A stretch of DNA of 64,000 bases from Bursaphelenchus xylophilus (GCA_904066235.2 CAJFCV020000005.1:3901501-3965500), one strand, 5' to 3'; positions 20,788 to 33,334 are shown, numbered from the stretch's first letter. A program made the numbers and translations. The notes: generated by a model not told the origin, from the sequence alone.

Positions 20788-22010
20788 CAGGGGAAGTACT
20801 CCAAGTGTTACGCTCAGATTTAGACCAAACTTGGCTCGTATTTAGAATAACTCTGTTTATGTGATTTGCGAGACTCCTATTAGGGTGAACCAAAAGTCTT
20901 TTCGTTTTTTTTATTAAAATTTTAAACATAATTTTACAACAAACCAAAACTAGTCAAGTTTCGAAGTAAAGGCCGTTTGAATTTATGGCTTGAACCCATC
21001 TATCGGCAAGTTGTGCGATCCCGCTGCGGTACCGCTCCTTGTTCATAGAGGCGAAAAACTCGCGGCACCCGTCTTCGACATCGTCCAGATCATTGAAGCT
21101 ACGACAACGCAGAAAGTGCGCCATGGACCGGAAAAGGTGACAGTCGTATTGCGCAAGCTGCGAACTACATGCTGGGTGTGGAAGAAGTTCAATGGCGTCG
21201 AGAGTTTTGATCTTTTCCTTCGTTTGTTTGGCGGAGCGAGGTTTTGCGTTGTCTTGTTGCAGGGGTACGCGGGTTCAATTGATCAAAGCGGGATATTTTT
21301 TGCCAAGCGCCGCATACATTCGATCGAGTGGAGCGTAGTAGAGGTCTGCGTCGATAGTCCGACCATTTGGAACCAACTCGAAGTGAATTACGCCTTCAAA
21401 ATTGTTTTTTAAGATGTCTTGCCCTCGAGGTCCGTGTCGCCGTCGTTGAATCGTTTGAACCAATCGCGCAGTACGATCTGAGACCACATTGTGGCCTTCA
21501 ACTTCGCTTATCTTCTTTGCTGCTGCAGTTGCGTTAAAGCCTTGTTTCCGGTAATGACGTAAAAAAACACGAATTTCGGATTTTTCCATGTTTTTTCTAC
21601 AGGTTAAAAGATTTTAAATAAAGGACCAATTAAAAGTTTTAATATATATTATGATAAAGCAGTTCAAGACCTTTAAAAATATATACAATACATTCATCTA
21701 AAAGTTTTTGTTTCGTACAAAAACAATCGGACAAAAAGATACCTTAAAAACGAAAAGACTTTTGGTTCACCCTAATAGTAATATGTGGCACTTTTTTTCC
21801 ATTATAGCCCGAAAACTTTCAAGCCTATTTATGTCCTACAGTGTAGAGTTTCTACAAAAAACTAGTTTTTAATTTCGGAACCTTATGGCAAAGGCATGGC
21901 CAAAAACGGTGCTTCTGTTTGTACTCTCTCGGTCGCAAAGATCGTGGAATATCTCGACTATACCTGCAAAGCGCGAGCTAAAACTTTCAGCAATTGATAA
22001 AAAAAACCGG
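20788..22010. mobile_element. MITE of the CAGGGGAAGTAC family, split by a mariner-like insertion
   Basis: The left end ACAGGGGAAGTACTCCAAG at 20788, followed by ACGCTCAGATTT and an ACTTGGC block, matches the ends of the complete copies at 29954-30626 and 56267-56646. The body resumes after 21777 with the family's inner blocks (a TTTCTACAAAAAA block, GGCCAAAAACG, CTCTCTCGG and GCGCGAGCTAAAACTTTCAG). The mariner-like element at 20880-21775 interrupts it. I cannot find the right terminal repeat, so the 3' limit is approximate. Confidence 0.65.
20880..21775 (-). mobile_element. Defective mariner-like (Tc1/mariner) element
   Basis: Inverted termini TTAGGGTGAACCAAAAG and its reverse complement are flanked by TA on both sides, the target-site duplication of this superfamily. 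On the minus strand a transposase frame starts at 21589 with an N-terminal helix-turn-helix (RVFLRHYRKQGFNATAA). After a clear internal deletion it resumes in the catalytic domain (QQDNAKPR, HLFRSMAHFL). An in-frame TGA lies between the two parts. At about 0.9 kb versus the usual 1.3 kb, the element is internally deleted and cannot encode a full transposase. It is inserted in a MITE. Confidence 0.88.
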
Positions 22011-22079
22011 TACGAACACATAGTTTATTATAAGATAAGGCAGCACGACAGGTTAAAAATGTCACCGGAAATCTCCTAA

Positions 22080-24295
22080 CATAGAAGAAGCGTCTCTTAA
22101 GATTTTATTTTTAAATTTGAAGCTTGAAATTTTGAGATAACTCAATTTTAATCACCTAAACACCCAGCTAACACTTCGAAAAAATAAGCATCTATCTAAG
22201 TTGTTGAAAATTTAAGAGTTGCACTTGAGCAATACTATTTTTAAATTTAAAAAATTTTCTTCTCAAAACTCATGTAATCTCATTCTTTGCGGCAACCTTT
22301 GCTTTTTTGCTTCCGACGTTTGTTAAAGTCTCCCAGAACTGAAAAATGTAATGTCGTTAAAACGCCCTCTGGCGATTTCAACAACAAATTTGCCCTTTTT
22401 CTACGTTTGAACCGTTTTCTGATCAATTTCTAAATCTTTTTCCACCACCACAAAACACATTTTTCTACAGTCCCAACTAAGCTGAAGCCATTTCCAAAGT
22501 AGCTCCGAACTATTTGTTTGCGACTGCAACTGCCTGTACTTTACAAACGTGCCCTCAGAGTGCCCCGTGAATCGATTGCTCGAGCATTTCGAATTGAAAT
22601 TATCGACTTTTTTATCGCCCGATTTCGTCGTCATCAAGGTCGTCTCGTGGCGCTATAACATATCACCGAGGGCGCCAGATCTCTCGCGATCTCGACTTTT
22701 GTTCGTTCGAGAGTTTCTAGTCCGTTTTGAGAGGTCCTTTTTTTGCATCTTCAAATGGGTGATCTGTGATTTTGTTGTTTGTGATTATGCCTTGGAATGA
22801 ACGCCCTCCTCCAAGAAAGTTTTTTTGTGTGTTTAAACTATAATTTTGGAGTACCGAAAACAGACGAGTGGTACTCCTCGTGATAACCTGATTTCGATGA
22901 AACGCGGCACAAATCAAAATCACACTTTTCGAAGGCATATTGTAAGGTTCTGGGTTATGTTTTGTTAAAGCAATCCAAATCTTTAACAACAAGTCAAAAA
23001 TTGAAGAAAATTTAGCAATTTTCTTCGAGTGATGGCACAAAAAACTGTAAAATGTTTTTACTGCAAAGTAAATTTTTTTACAAAGAATTGAGTCTTGGCC
23101 ACCGAAATTGTCAAAGATACGGCCAAAAAAATTAATATTGCCGCTTGTTCTCCGGACTTTCCGTGCCCTCTTACTAGTTAGCAAAGATTGTTAAATATCT
23201 CGACTGTCGCTACAAGCCGCTCTTAAAAAATTTTGTGAATTTATATGCGTTCTAGGACTAACACATGTGCCAAATTGAAAAAAAAATCTTGATGTCCCGA
23301 ATTTGAATATACATCCCTTTTAAAACTACATATCTCCAATGACTTTTACGACGATGTCATCCATTATTTATAGCTTTCTTTATTTTTAATCCCATCTTCT
23401 CCTTGATTATCCGTTTTTATCACGTTTCCTGCCGTTCCCAATCGCCTCACCAACTGTGTAAAACAAACGTAAGCCGCGCAAATCGTGGAAATCCGCCCAA
23501 ACCGTCGCTTAATCCTGCCATTGCGAAAGAGACGTGGTAAAGGGCGAATCCGAGAGCGGCAGTCAAAAAGGCGGAATGGGGTCATTTTCACTCGGCTGAG
23601 GATTGAATTCTGCACTCTTTTTTTCAGCCGATTCTTTTGTAGCGACTGCGCGATTGCGTGAGAATTGGGTGAAGATGGGACTCAAGGTCGGAGGGCAGCG
23701 TATGGGGAGGTCACGGCGACGGGGGCGATCTGATAACGGGTGGGATTACGAAAGCGGCTGTCGGTTATCCGGATTATTTCCGAAAAATTCCCGAGGCTTT
23801 CTTGATGGAGGTAATTTTTGGGAGGAAAGTAGTGGTTTTTTTAGTCAATTAATTAGTCAAAGTTTTTTTTTCGATTTTTTAAATCATCGATAAATGATCG
23901 ACGATGCTCAATTTTGTTGTTACACTCTAAAAAAGTTTATGTCACCCTTTGAATTTACTCTAATGTCTTATTTCGCAAATTCTTGGATGATTTCATTTTT
24001 GTTTCTATCGAATTTTTAAGCCCCTTCCAACGTTGTAAACCTTTTTATTGACCATAAATGTGGCAACCCGATCTATTAGCTCTTCTTTTCTCTTAACTTT
24101 ACCTTGTTGTTGCTGTAAAGTCCACTAAAGAGACCTACTCGGCTCATAGACATTCTTCCCATGATTTTTAAACCATAAATTTGTAACAGCGGTTTTAACT
24201 TTGTCAATGCGTTCTTTTAAAGCAAACCTATGACTTTTAAAATCAGTATATAACCTTTATTAATTTTTTAGACTCCATATTTTCCATCAGACTTG
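22080..24295. other. Intergenic upstream of the first P450 gene; possible degraded MITE at 22860-23330
   Basis: No protein gene is supported. The 22850-23330 segment has scattered similarity to the CAGGGGAAGTAC MITE interior (a GGCCAAAAAAATTAA block, CTTACTAGTTAGCAAAGAT, AAATATCTCG) and may be an old copy. A frame at 23603-23893 has no splice-linked continuation and no recognisable domain. Confidence 0.4.
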
Positions 24296-26786
24296 ATGGG
24301 GTTTCTGGGTGCGGTGGCGGTGGTCGTCGCAATCACGACGATCATCTTCTGGGTGGCGAGGTTGTACAGAAAAAATCATCAAATTGTCGATCCGATTCAG
24401 GGCCCTCAAGCCGCCACATTGGTGGGAAATGTGCATCAATTCCGGTTTAAGCCAGACGGTATGTTCTTATGAATGTAATTAACGATTTCAAAGTCATGGT
24501 ATAAATTTGGTAGAGTTGAACTCAACTTTCAGAGTTCTTTGAGCAAGTCCAAGGCCTCTCTTATATGTTCTGCACCTTGAAGGAGCGGATAGTCTCGGTT
24601 TGGATCGGCCCTTTACCCTTTATCATCCTCTATGGAGCCGAGGAATGTGAGCAAGTCCTTGGCAGTCAGAAGACGCTCACAAAACCTTTCCATTATCACT
24701 TTCTGTCTGCCTGGATTGGTCAGGGATTATTGATCAGTGAGCCGAAGAAATGGCGGCCTCGAAGAAAGCTGCTAACGCCAACATTTCACTACGACATCCT
24801 CAAGGACTTCGTTCAAGTCTACAATCGACATGCCGCCACTTTACTCAGTAAATTTGATCAATTAGCCGAGACCGGAGGGTACTCGGACATTTTCCATACG
24901 ATTACTTTGTGCACGCTGGATATTATCTGCGAATCCGCCTTAGGCTATAACATTGGAGCCCAGCTGAAAGTGCACAGTGAATATTTGGATGCGGTGTTTC
25001 GAATGAAATATATTGTGCATCAACGACAGGTGAAGCCATTTTATTATCCCGAGCCAATCTGGCAACTGTTTGGCTATGGAAAGGAGCAAAAAAAGATTGT
25101 CGATATTCTCCATGAATTCACTAATCGAGCGATCGTTCAACGACGAAAGGTCGTCGATGAAGCCGGAGGAATGGAGAAATTGATGGAGCAGGAGAGATCT
25201 GATGGGCACTCGAGAATGGCCTTCTTGGATTTGATGTTGGACATGATGGATAAAGGCCAATTGGATCTGGAGGGGATCCAAGAAGAAGTGGACACCTTCA
25301 CGTTTGAAGGGCATGATACTACGTCAGCTGCGATGAATTGGTTCCTTCATTTGATGGGGAATAATCCAGAGATTCAGGCCAAAGTTCAGAGAGAAGTTGA
25401 CGAAGTTCTAGGAGAAACTGGGATCCCGACTTTTGAAGACTTGGGGAGGTTAAAGTACTTGGAAGCCTGCTTCAAAGAGACGTTGAGGTTATATCCATCT
25501 GTTCCGCTGATTGCGAGGTTGATGACTGAAGACACAAAAGTTCGTAAGTTGGCAAAAAATCTGGTCTGTCTCTGTTCAAAACAGCAAATCTTTTTATTGC
25601 TGTTTGACATTTTTAACATCGATATGAAGTCATTTTTTATGCTCATAAACTAATCATCTCCATGCTACACAATTTATCCCTTTAGCCATTCATTTTTGCA
25701 GACAAATACACCCTTCCCAAGAACACAATAGTCCTGGTGATCCCATCGATGGTCCATCGAGATGAGCGATTTTGGAAAGACCCTGAGGTCTTCAACCCAG
25801 ATCGATTTGTGGACTCGGAGCTCAAACATCCATATTCTTACATTCCATTCTCGGCCGGGTCCAGGAATTGCATTGGTAGGCTTTTTCTTTACGCTAACCT
25901 CCAAAAGTTTACTGTTAAAAAGAGTGCATTTTTTACAACAAATTTTGCCCTGATTTTGATGTACTTACAATAAGTGCTTCAGCAGGGCTGACCTTTTACT
26001 GTAATAATCAAAAATCAACTATAGCCATCACTAACTTAATTATATTTATTAAAACCTAACCTGTTGAAATGATTGAACATTTTTTGAACTCAAGATTTTT
26101 GACTACTTTCTAACTACAAAAGGGAACAAAAGGGTAACAAAAAAAAGTTTATAGACTTCTCGAAAGTAACAATTGCTTTTTAATTGATCTTAGACAGACA
26201 CAAAACAAATGTCACAAAGTTACATTAGAAAAATCTGGAAGGCAAAAGAAAAGAGAGATGTTTTTATAAAAGGAACGATCTATGATTACCTTTAACTTTC
26301 TCAGTAGTAAATATTGTCAAGAGGTCACTCTGAGGGTAATTTTAAAAGAAAAATTTAAGTATTTAGCTAGAACTTCTTGAGGGTACATTAGGAGAAATCT
26401 TTTTCTTAAAGGCTTCCTTTATTGCTAAACATTTTCAAGGGGGTTGCTGTTTTAGTTACCATAAGACGGGTTGAGGTAAAAGTCTATAAGAGCTTAGAAG
26501 TGTTTAAATTTTTACCAAGTTTTACCAAAATCTGAGCTCTGCAGTTGCAGCCTGGTGAAAAATTCAGGCCTTCTAATCTACCCCCTTCACATTTTTAGGC
26601 CAACGATTTGCGATGATGGAAGAGAAATGCGTTATCGCTCAAATAATGCGACGATTCAAAGTGAAATCGAAGCTAAAAACGCATGAAATGCGAGTGGCGG
26701 CCGAGCTGATTATTCGGCCCATGTATGGGAATCACATCAAGTTTAAGCGCCGTTCCTTCGGCGATTACAGCCCGATCTCCGAGTAA
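24296..26786 (+). CDS. Cytochrome P450, CYP4-type (gene A)
   Basis: Exons 24296-24458, 24533-25543, 25702-25875 and 26599-26786 join in phase and give 511 residues, normal for a microsomal P450. The ATG lies four bases after a CCATCAG acceptor, which suggests trans-splicing. The N-terminal anchor helix (GFLGAVAVVVAITTIIFWVA) is followed by the [14 protein letters not shown] helix-C motif. The I-helix is [13 protein letters not shown], the K-helix ETLR, and the haem loop [10 protein letters not shown] (Cys about residue 448). These are CYP4-clan hallmarks, so NADPH-dependent oxidation of fatty acids or other lipids at the ER is likely; the substrate is unknown. It is in tandem with gene B and has a long 723-bp last intron. 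Confidence 0.93.
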
Positions 26787-27787
26787 CAGTAGTGTTGTTA
26801 TTGTTGATTGTCTTTCTAATTTATTTCGTAGATAGCATTGCCAAATTAGTAAGTTTTGTTTCAAATTTAGGTGGCCTCCAACGGGACTTGGCAATTTCTG
26901 AGTACTGGGAATTTGAAGATTACTGTGATCAAATGTTTTTGATGACTATTTTATTATTTTCTTGAGCAATTTTTACTACTTTTTACCTTATACATTTACT
27001 ATTTTTAACCTATTGTTGGATCTTTGCTTCAATACCCTGAATGGACCTCTATAAACGAACTCATTGCAAACCCTCGGGCTGTTGGACTTGGAAAATAACT
27101 TTTCGTTTGAACTAACACTACTTACTAACTTGTCCTGTCGCTAACTCTTTCCTTGTTTATGGACATTTATTATTTTTCTTTTCGTTCTGCACGGAACTTT
27201 AATTTCCAGGGACCCTGGACTTTAAATTGTGTTTTGTTGCTGTTTTATTTCCCAATTTTTCGAGTAAGCAGACTTCCTGAAACTTGTTTACAACAGTTGT
27301 ACTATGATCCCAGGGTACATACTTGCTGCACTTTTAAACCCGTCTAATGACCTTGGCTACTATTTAAGGCGAGAATGTTTCACCGTTTTTATTGGGTGGG
27401 TGTAGCTCTTCTTTCGTTGGGGTTGCGACATTGAGCCGATGCATTTCATGAATTCATAAAAAAATTTTGGAGGCTTATAAATATCTTCAAAAAAATAGAG
27501 CTAAATTTGCGCTAAGTCATCAAAATTGCCACACTTTGAGCACGTTTAGAGTCCAATATCATCCTTATTATCCAACAAATTTTCGTTCAAAAAAGCACTT
27601 GTACCGATCACAGTTTGCGATGTTAGAAGATGAGCACTTTCCACACCTCATTTTACATTACAGTTTTTTTCATTTATTTTTTTGTTTGTGTTTGCACCCT
27701 CTGTGTTGATAACCGTTTTGCACTTCGTGAATTTTGCGATAACTCCTTTGTTCGTTCGTTTTGATCATTCCGTAATTTTAGTTGTTA
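26787..27787. other. Intergenic between the two P450 genes
   Basis: About 1 kb of AT-rich sequence containing the 3' UTR of gene A and the promoter of gene B. No other gene, tRNA or repeat was recognised. Confidence 0.45.
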
Positions 27788-29839
27788 ATGGGTGTTTTGG
27801 GAGTGGCAGCACTAGTCGGGTTGCTGACCTTTGTCGTTTACTGGATTGTGAGCCTTTACAAAAAAGCCGCGAGATATGGAGCTGGAATTCAAGGACCTGA
27901 TGTAGCACCCGTCATTGGGAATATTCATCAGTTAAGGTTTCGGCCAGATGGTAAGTTGAGGGTATTTCATTTATCATAAAGTTGGGCTCTCTGGCTAACA
28001 TGAACATGCTGTTTTTCCTAGAGAAAACCAAAAATTACCGACTTCCAGCTCATTTCTAATCCTTACAGAGTTCTTCGAACAAGCTCAAGGTCTTGGATAT
28101 ATGCTGAAGGGAAGAGATGAGAGGATAGCTACCGTTTACCTCGGCCCAGTCATGTTTGTCATGATCTATGGCGCCGAGGAATGTGAGGCCGTTTTGGGTG
28201 GGCAAAAAACTCTGACGAAGATGTTCCACTACAATTTCTTGACGCCTTGGATTGGACAGGGACTGTTGATAAGGTATGTGCGTTTAAAGTAAATTATGCG
28301 CGCCTATTGTAAGACTATTCTTGACATTTTTTGCCTACAAAAATTAAGCCTAAAAGAAAGTCAAGAAGCCTTAACTAACGCCTCTCAAAATTTCAGTAAG
28401 CCAGAGAAATGGCGGCCCCGGCGAAAGTTGCTCACTCCGACGTTCCATTACGATATCCTCAAAGACTTTGTTCAAGTCTACAATCGTCATGCCGCCACAT
28501 TGCTCAGCAAATTCGACAAACTCTCGGAAACAGGAGAATATGCGGACATCTTCCACACAATAACCTTGTGCACGCTGGATATCATTTGTGAATCCGCCTT
28601 GGGATGCAATATCCAAGCCCAAGAAAAAGTGAACAGTGAATATTTGGATGCAGTATTTCGAATGAAATATATCATACATCAACGCCAAGTGAAGCCTTTT
28701 TATTATCCCGACATCATCTGGAATCTGTTTGGGTACGGACGTGAGGAAAAGAAATTGGTCAACATACTTCATGACTTCACTGGAAAGGTGATTATGGCTC
28801 GGAAAAAAGCTGTCGATGAAGCCGGAGGAGTCCAGAAACTACTGGAAGAAGAGCGGATATCCGGACATTCACGTATGGCCTTTCTGGATCTGATGTTAGA
28901 CATGATGGATAAAGGCCAATTGGATATGGAGGGACTTCAAGAAGAAGTGGACACCTTCACTTTTGAAGGGCATGATACTACGTCAGCTGCGATGAATTGG
29001 TTCCTTCATTTGATGGGGAATAATCCAGAGATTCAGGCCAAGGTTCAGAGAGAAGTTGATGAAGTTCTGGGAGAAACTGGGATCCCGACTTTTGAAGACT
29101 TGGGGAAGCTAAAGTACTTGGAAGCCTGCTTCAAAGAGACGTTGAGGTTATATCCCTCTGTTCCCCTATTTGCAAGACAAATGACCGAGGATACCAAAGT
29201 TCGTAAGTTAATTTAAACCTCATTTTGTCCCCACGATCCCTCAAAACGTACTTTCTGTGCCCTCAAATGGTACCCTCTAGTTTATGACTTTCAAAACTCA
29301 CGTCCACCCCAATCTAGATATCAGAAACAAGATCCTTTGATAAAATCTCACTTCCTTGTTTAGATAGACACATTCTTCCGAAGGGAACTGGAGTGGTGAT
29401 CATCCCTTCAATGGTCCACAGAGACGAGAGATTCTGGCAAGATCCGGAAGCCTTCAATCCCGAGAGATTCATCGACTCCGACCTCAAACATCCATACGCC
29501 TACATTCCGTTCTCCGCGGGGTCCAGGAATTGCATTGGTGAGTAAAGAAATCGAAAATTTTATGGACAAAATTTATTTTATATTACACTAGACATCAGAT
29601 ATGCCATTGTTAATACAAAACTTAATACCAAATTCAATTCGTTCTTTCCAGGCCAACGCTTCGCCATGATGGAAGAGAAATGCGTAATCTCCCAAATTAT
29701 GAGACGATTCAGAGTGAAATCCCTGAAGAAAACGCACGAAATGCGAGTCGCGGCCGAACTGATCATCCGGCCCATGTACGGGAATGACATCAAATTCGAG
29801 CGACGGCAATTCGGAGATTACACTCAGATCTCGTGTTAA
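27788..29839 (+). CDS. Cytochrome P450, CYP4-type (gene B)
   Basis: Exons 27788-27950, 28069-28273, 28397-29202, 29364-29537 and 29652-29839 give 511 residues, the same length as gene A. Exon 1 and the last two exons have identical lengths in the two genes. Gene B has one extra intron, after GLLIS, and its last intron is only 114 bp. The membrane anchor ([19 protein letters not shown]), [31 protein letters not shown] and [10 protein letters not shown] are all intact, so the enzyme should be active. An acceptor ending at 27781, six bases before the ATG, fits trans-splicing. A stretch of about 220 bp in the third exon is nearly identical to gene A, while the neighbouring parts are diverged. Confidence 0.93.
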
Positions 29840-29953
29840 GACCCTAATTTATTATGATATCAGTTTTTAGTTCGTCTACATGGTGCTTTCATCTTCTTTT
29901 ATTCATTTCATGGTATTGAGCTTACAATAAATTATTAAATAATCGATAATTAA

Positions 29954-30626
29954 CAGGGGAAGTACCCCAAGTACGACGCTCAGATTTTGATGACACTTGG
30001 CACAAATTTAAAATAATTTTTTCTAGAATATATGCCAGAATATAGCTCGCGCTTTGCAGAAACGGCCGAGATTTACATCGAAAGCCGGCGAAAATTTAGG
30101 ACTTTTTGCCGAATTTCGGCGCGAAAAGTTGCATACCTATTTCCACCGTAAAGGGTAATGTTTCCACAAAAAATCAATTTTTTCCGCACGAAACTGCCAA
30201 AGTTATGGCCAAAAAACATTTTTCTCTCTTACCGCTCTCCGCGTTAAGCGTACTCTCTTCGCGGCAAAAATGGTTCAATATCTCGGTGGCGCTTGCAAAG
30301 CGCGAGCTAAAACTTTCAGGAATTGATATTTAGTTGATGCCCGACGCACGTCAAACTGAGATAAGGTAAAACAGTCCGGTGAATGGATTGGTAATTCGCC
30401 AAAAAAAGACGCGAAAAAACGTTTCGTCGCGGAAGAAATGGGGAATTTTTGGGGCGAGAGAGTACGTTTTTGCGTGTCTTTTTTCTCTCTTTCTCTGCGA
30501 AATAGACGAAATGTAAAAAAACGATAGCGAAGAGTCTCTTCCGGTCACCGGAATCCTCAGTTTGACGTGCGACGTGTGTGCAAAATTTAAAGAAAATCTG
30601 AGCGTCGCGCTTGGGGTACTTCCTGT
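29954..30626. mobile_element. MITE of the CAGGGGAAGTAC family, complete copy
   Basis: The left end ACAGGGGAAGTACCCCAAG continues into GACGCTCAGATTTT. The right end is the reverse complement (AAAATCTGAGCGTC then CTTGGGGTACTTCCTGTG). The interior of about 670 bp has no coding frame of note. It lies in the 3' flank of P450 gene B. The AATTAA/TAAATAA flanks allow a TA or TAA target duplication. Confidence 0.85.
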
Positions 30627-31070
30627 GTAAATAATTTTTGACTTGTAATTTTTTCAACAGTATTCAAATTACTGTTCAAACATCAGTTTGTAATCTTGAG
30701 CACATAATATAAAATATACCGTAAATTCTAGTTTAATGTTTTCAAACCCAGATGCCAATGCGACTTTGCTGAGAGGCCTCAGAAGCGCGCACTATATCTG
30801 CAAGTCGAAAACACCCCAATTATGGGATTTTCTACAAAATTCTCCCTCATTTCTCAAAACACAAGCGATCGGTTGGGGTTGCGCAACCGGAAAAAACATG
30901 ACGTCATACCTTTGGCGAAGGCTGGCCGACTTTGTTTCGTGGTAATTTTGGGGCACTCTTACTTTTCGGATTATTTTTCCACATGTTTTTTTAGTATATT
31001 GACCTCTTCCGAGATTTTTTACTTGAAATTTCGACGATTTGTTGATGCCTTTCGATATTTCTTTTCGGTC

Positions 31071-31077
31071 TTGCAGG
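31071..31077 (+). promoter_or_regulatory. Probable spliced-leader acceptor for the pseudokinase gene
   Basis: TTGCAG ends one base before the ATG at 31078. The same spacing is seen at vps-37 and at the secreted Gln-rich gene. It is read as a trans-splice site because no phase-compatible upstream coding exon was found. Confidence 0.55.
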
Positions 31078-33189
31078 ATGCACCCTCAATACCTTGACAA
31101 GCACACTGTTACGGACTCGGCGGATTCCCATCGTGCTCTGCGAACACGACGTCACATCTGGAGTGCCAAGACGTATTCACAACGAAAGCGAAGGATCGAC
31201 GAGGGGCTACACTCTTATTTGTTCTTTTTCGGCACTCTCCTTGATGATGAAACCCTTCACACGCAATTATTGGCTGATCAAGGTAAAATACGAGCCATTT
31301 TTGTAGCAAATCACAAAAACTTTTATCAGTCTGTCGGGAAAATAAAGGCGGATCGTCGCAGCAAAATGTCTCGCCTCGCCGCTATCGCGCACCAAATCGC
31401 AAGCCGCGGCTTGCAGTCGCAAAGCGATGATGAGCGACTCCGAGGCGCGACGATCCGCCGTTTTTTTCCCGACAGACCGATATTTCGCTTGGATTTTTTT
31501 ATCTTTTTCATTCAAAATTTTGATGACTTTTCTTCAGGCGATTGTTTTTTGATCACTGCCCCACGCTCAGCCGATTATGAAAAGTATGGAACTCACAGGA
31601 AATGGCTGCTCGTATTTTTGGCCAATGATCATGTCATCATTAAAGCTCAGGTATTATCAGTTTTTACTGCCAAGCACACAGGCTGAAATCAAAGCATTTG
31701 GAAGTGTGTTCCCATGTGGTCTAGTGGTTAGGATTCGTGGCTTTCACCCACGCGGCCCGGGTTCGATTCCCGGCATGGGAAGAAATCATTTTTTTAACCG
31801 TTTACTAAACATTGACACCGATATATTATACTTTACAGAATTCCTTGTATTTTAGGTCACTTTCCTCAGCAAACATTTTGTAATGCTCAAAGATAGGAAA
31901 GTTCGTCTTGAAGAGTTCATCCGATCCCAGAACCTGCGACCAATCGAAAGGCCAACGGTCTTCGACTCCTTTCAAATTCAACCCAAACTACCCATAATCC
32001 CAGCACTCTCGTTTCCCATTGCTCCAGAGATCTTTCCCCTAGGGCTGTTGTCTCAGAAGACTGCCTGTTTTGATTCGAAACGAGGACTTCCAGTAATGTG
32101 TATGAACATCAACACAGAGAACGAGGATGTCATCAACCATATTCGAAATGAAACCGAGAGGATGCTAATCTTCGGGAATGAGTAAGTTGGTATTGAACTT
32201 GATCAATTTTGAGATCAAAATCATTTTATATTACAATTGACGTAGCTGATGTCTAGTGTAATATAACGGCTGAAAGTTGAATTTCAGAAGGATTTGGCGA
32301 CTCTGGGGAATCTGCAGTCCTTGTTCAACCGAGTGCACTCTAGTTTTGGAAGATATTGTCTACGGAAGTTTGGCGGCGTACGTTCGAAAACATTGGGACA
32401 AAGACCAAGTAAGTGGAAGATGAAAAGTATACTTCGTATACGACTCAGCAATCTAAGACCTCTATTATTACCCATTTCAGCTCCTCAGATTCTCCCTTCA
32501 GACCTGCGACGCGCTAAGATATCTGGAGAAGATGAATTTTGTCCATCATCAGCTCGATTTAGACTGCCTAATGCTGACTTATGACCATAATATTAAGCTC
32601 GCAATCTACGGGCTACTCCCGGACGAGCTTCTCCCATTAGAAACGGGCTGCCATTCGTTGGATAAAATTCGATGGAGCCCTTGGGAATGTCTTCCGGAGC
32701 CTATTTCTACCCCAACCGGCCAAGGAAATCTGGCCGGAGAGCAGTATTCCTTTACGGGAATGGTTTACACATTTGGGTCAATGGTCTGGTCAATGTGTCA
32801 TGGAGGAATGCTACCGTTTGAGAATGAGAAGCCTGAGAATATCAAAAGCAAAGCCTTTAGAATGGAAAATTCTTTGGAAATCGAGGAGAACCTAACACCA
32901 AACAAGTTGGAATCGGTGAGGTTTAGACGAAGAATTAGCAGGAATCTAGCTTAATTTGGAGGCAAAATAAGGAATAAGAGGCTTCAGTTTGTCGAATCAA
33001 TTGTAGTTTTACCTTTAATTCACCAAAAATTTTTGATTTTTTTGTTGCACTAGATGGCTAGTATAATATAAAAAATTTTCGATTCCCCAGGTTATCACTA
33101 AATGCTGGAGCCGCAAACCCTCTCATCGCCCAAGTTTCAAGGACCTCAAGCATCAACTCCGTCACGCAATGCAGAAAACTATCCAATAA
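31078..33189 (+). CDS. SH2-pseudokinase (nematode Fer/Fps-like tyrosine kinase family)
   Basis: Exons 31078-31282, 31538-31650, 31856-32181, 32288-32408, 32481-32915 and 33091-33189 give 432 residues. An SH2-like module (GTLLDDETLHTQLL, GDCFLITAP, then EEFIRSQ) precedes a kinase fold. That layout is typical of the expanded Fer/Fps-like kinases of nematodes. The fold is recognisable from the hinge (LVLEDIVYGSLAAYV), the helix-E region (TCDALRYLEKMNFVHH), the F-helix (YTFGSMVWSM) and the terminal CWSRKPSHRPSF. The key residues are gone. The beta-3 lysine motif reads VMCMNI. HRD reads HHQ (residues 277-279) and DFG reads IYG (297-299). In SH2 the FLVR arginine is Thr (FLIT, residue 75). It should be catalytically dead and probably cannot bind phosphotyrosine canonically; a scaffold role is inferred. 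A tRNA-Glu and a MITE lie in its introns. Confidence 0.82.
31327..31479. mobile_element. MITE with CAGTCTGTCGGG termini, intronic copy
   Basis: The inverted termini (CAGTCTGTCGGGAAAATAA, GGCGGATCGTCGC, and their reverse complement ending CCCGACAGACCG) span about 30 bp of a 153-bp element. A second copy with the same termini and a shared interior (TCTCGCCTCG, GCAAAGCGATGATG) lies at 61555-61713. Both are in introns. No coding capacity. Confidence 0.82.
31710..31781 (+). tRNA. tRNA-Glu(UUC), copy 2, intronic
   Basis: The 72-nt sequence is identical to copy 1 at 17563-17634, with anticodon TTC. It lies in the second intron of the pseudokinase gene, on the same strand. Confidence 0.95.
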
Positions 33190-33334
33190 CCCAATCTCTC
33201 AACATCCACCAATCTCACTTGTTCTTCATTTTGAAAATAAATTGATTTTTTCAAATAAAAATTAGATTTTAGTCTAGAATATTCACGAAAATCATTGATA
33301 AAAATTGCACACAGAGTAATCAGTCACTCAGTTT

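Noticed and set aside
23603..23893. 96-codon frame upstream of P450 gene A
   Set aside because: Low-complexity Gly/Arg content and no splice context. It does not connect to the P450 first exon.
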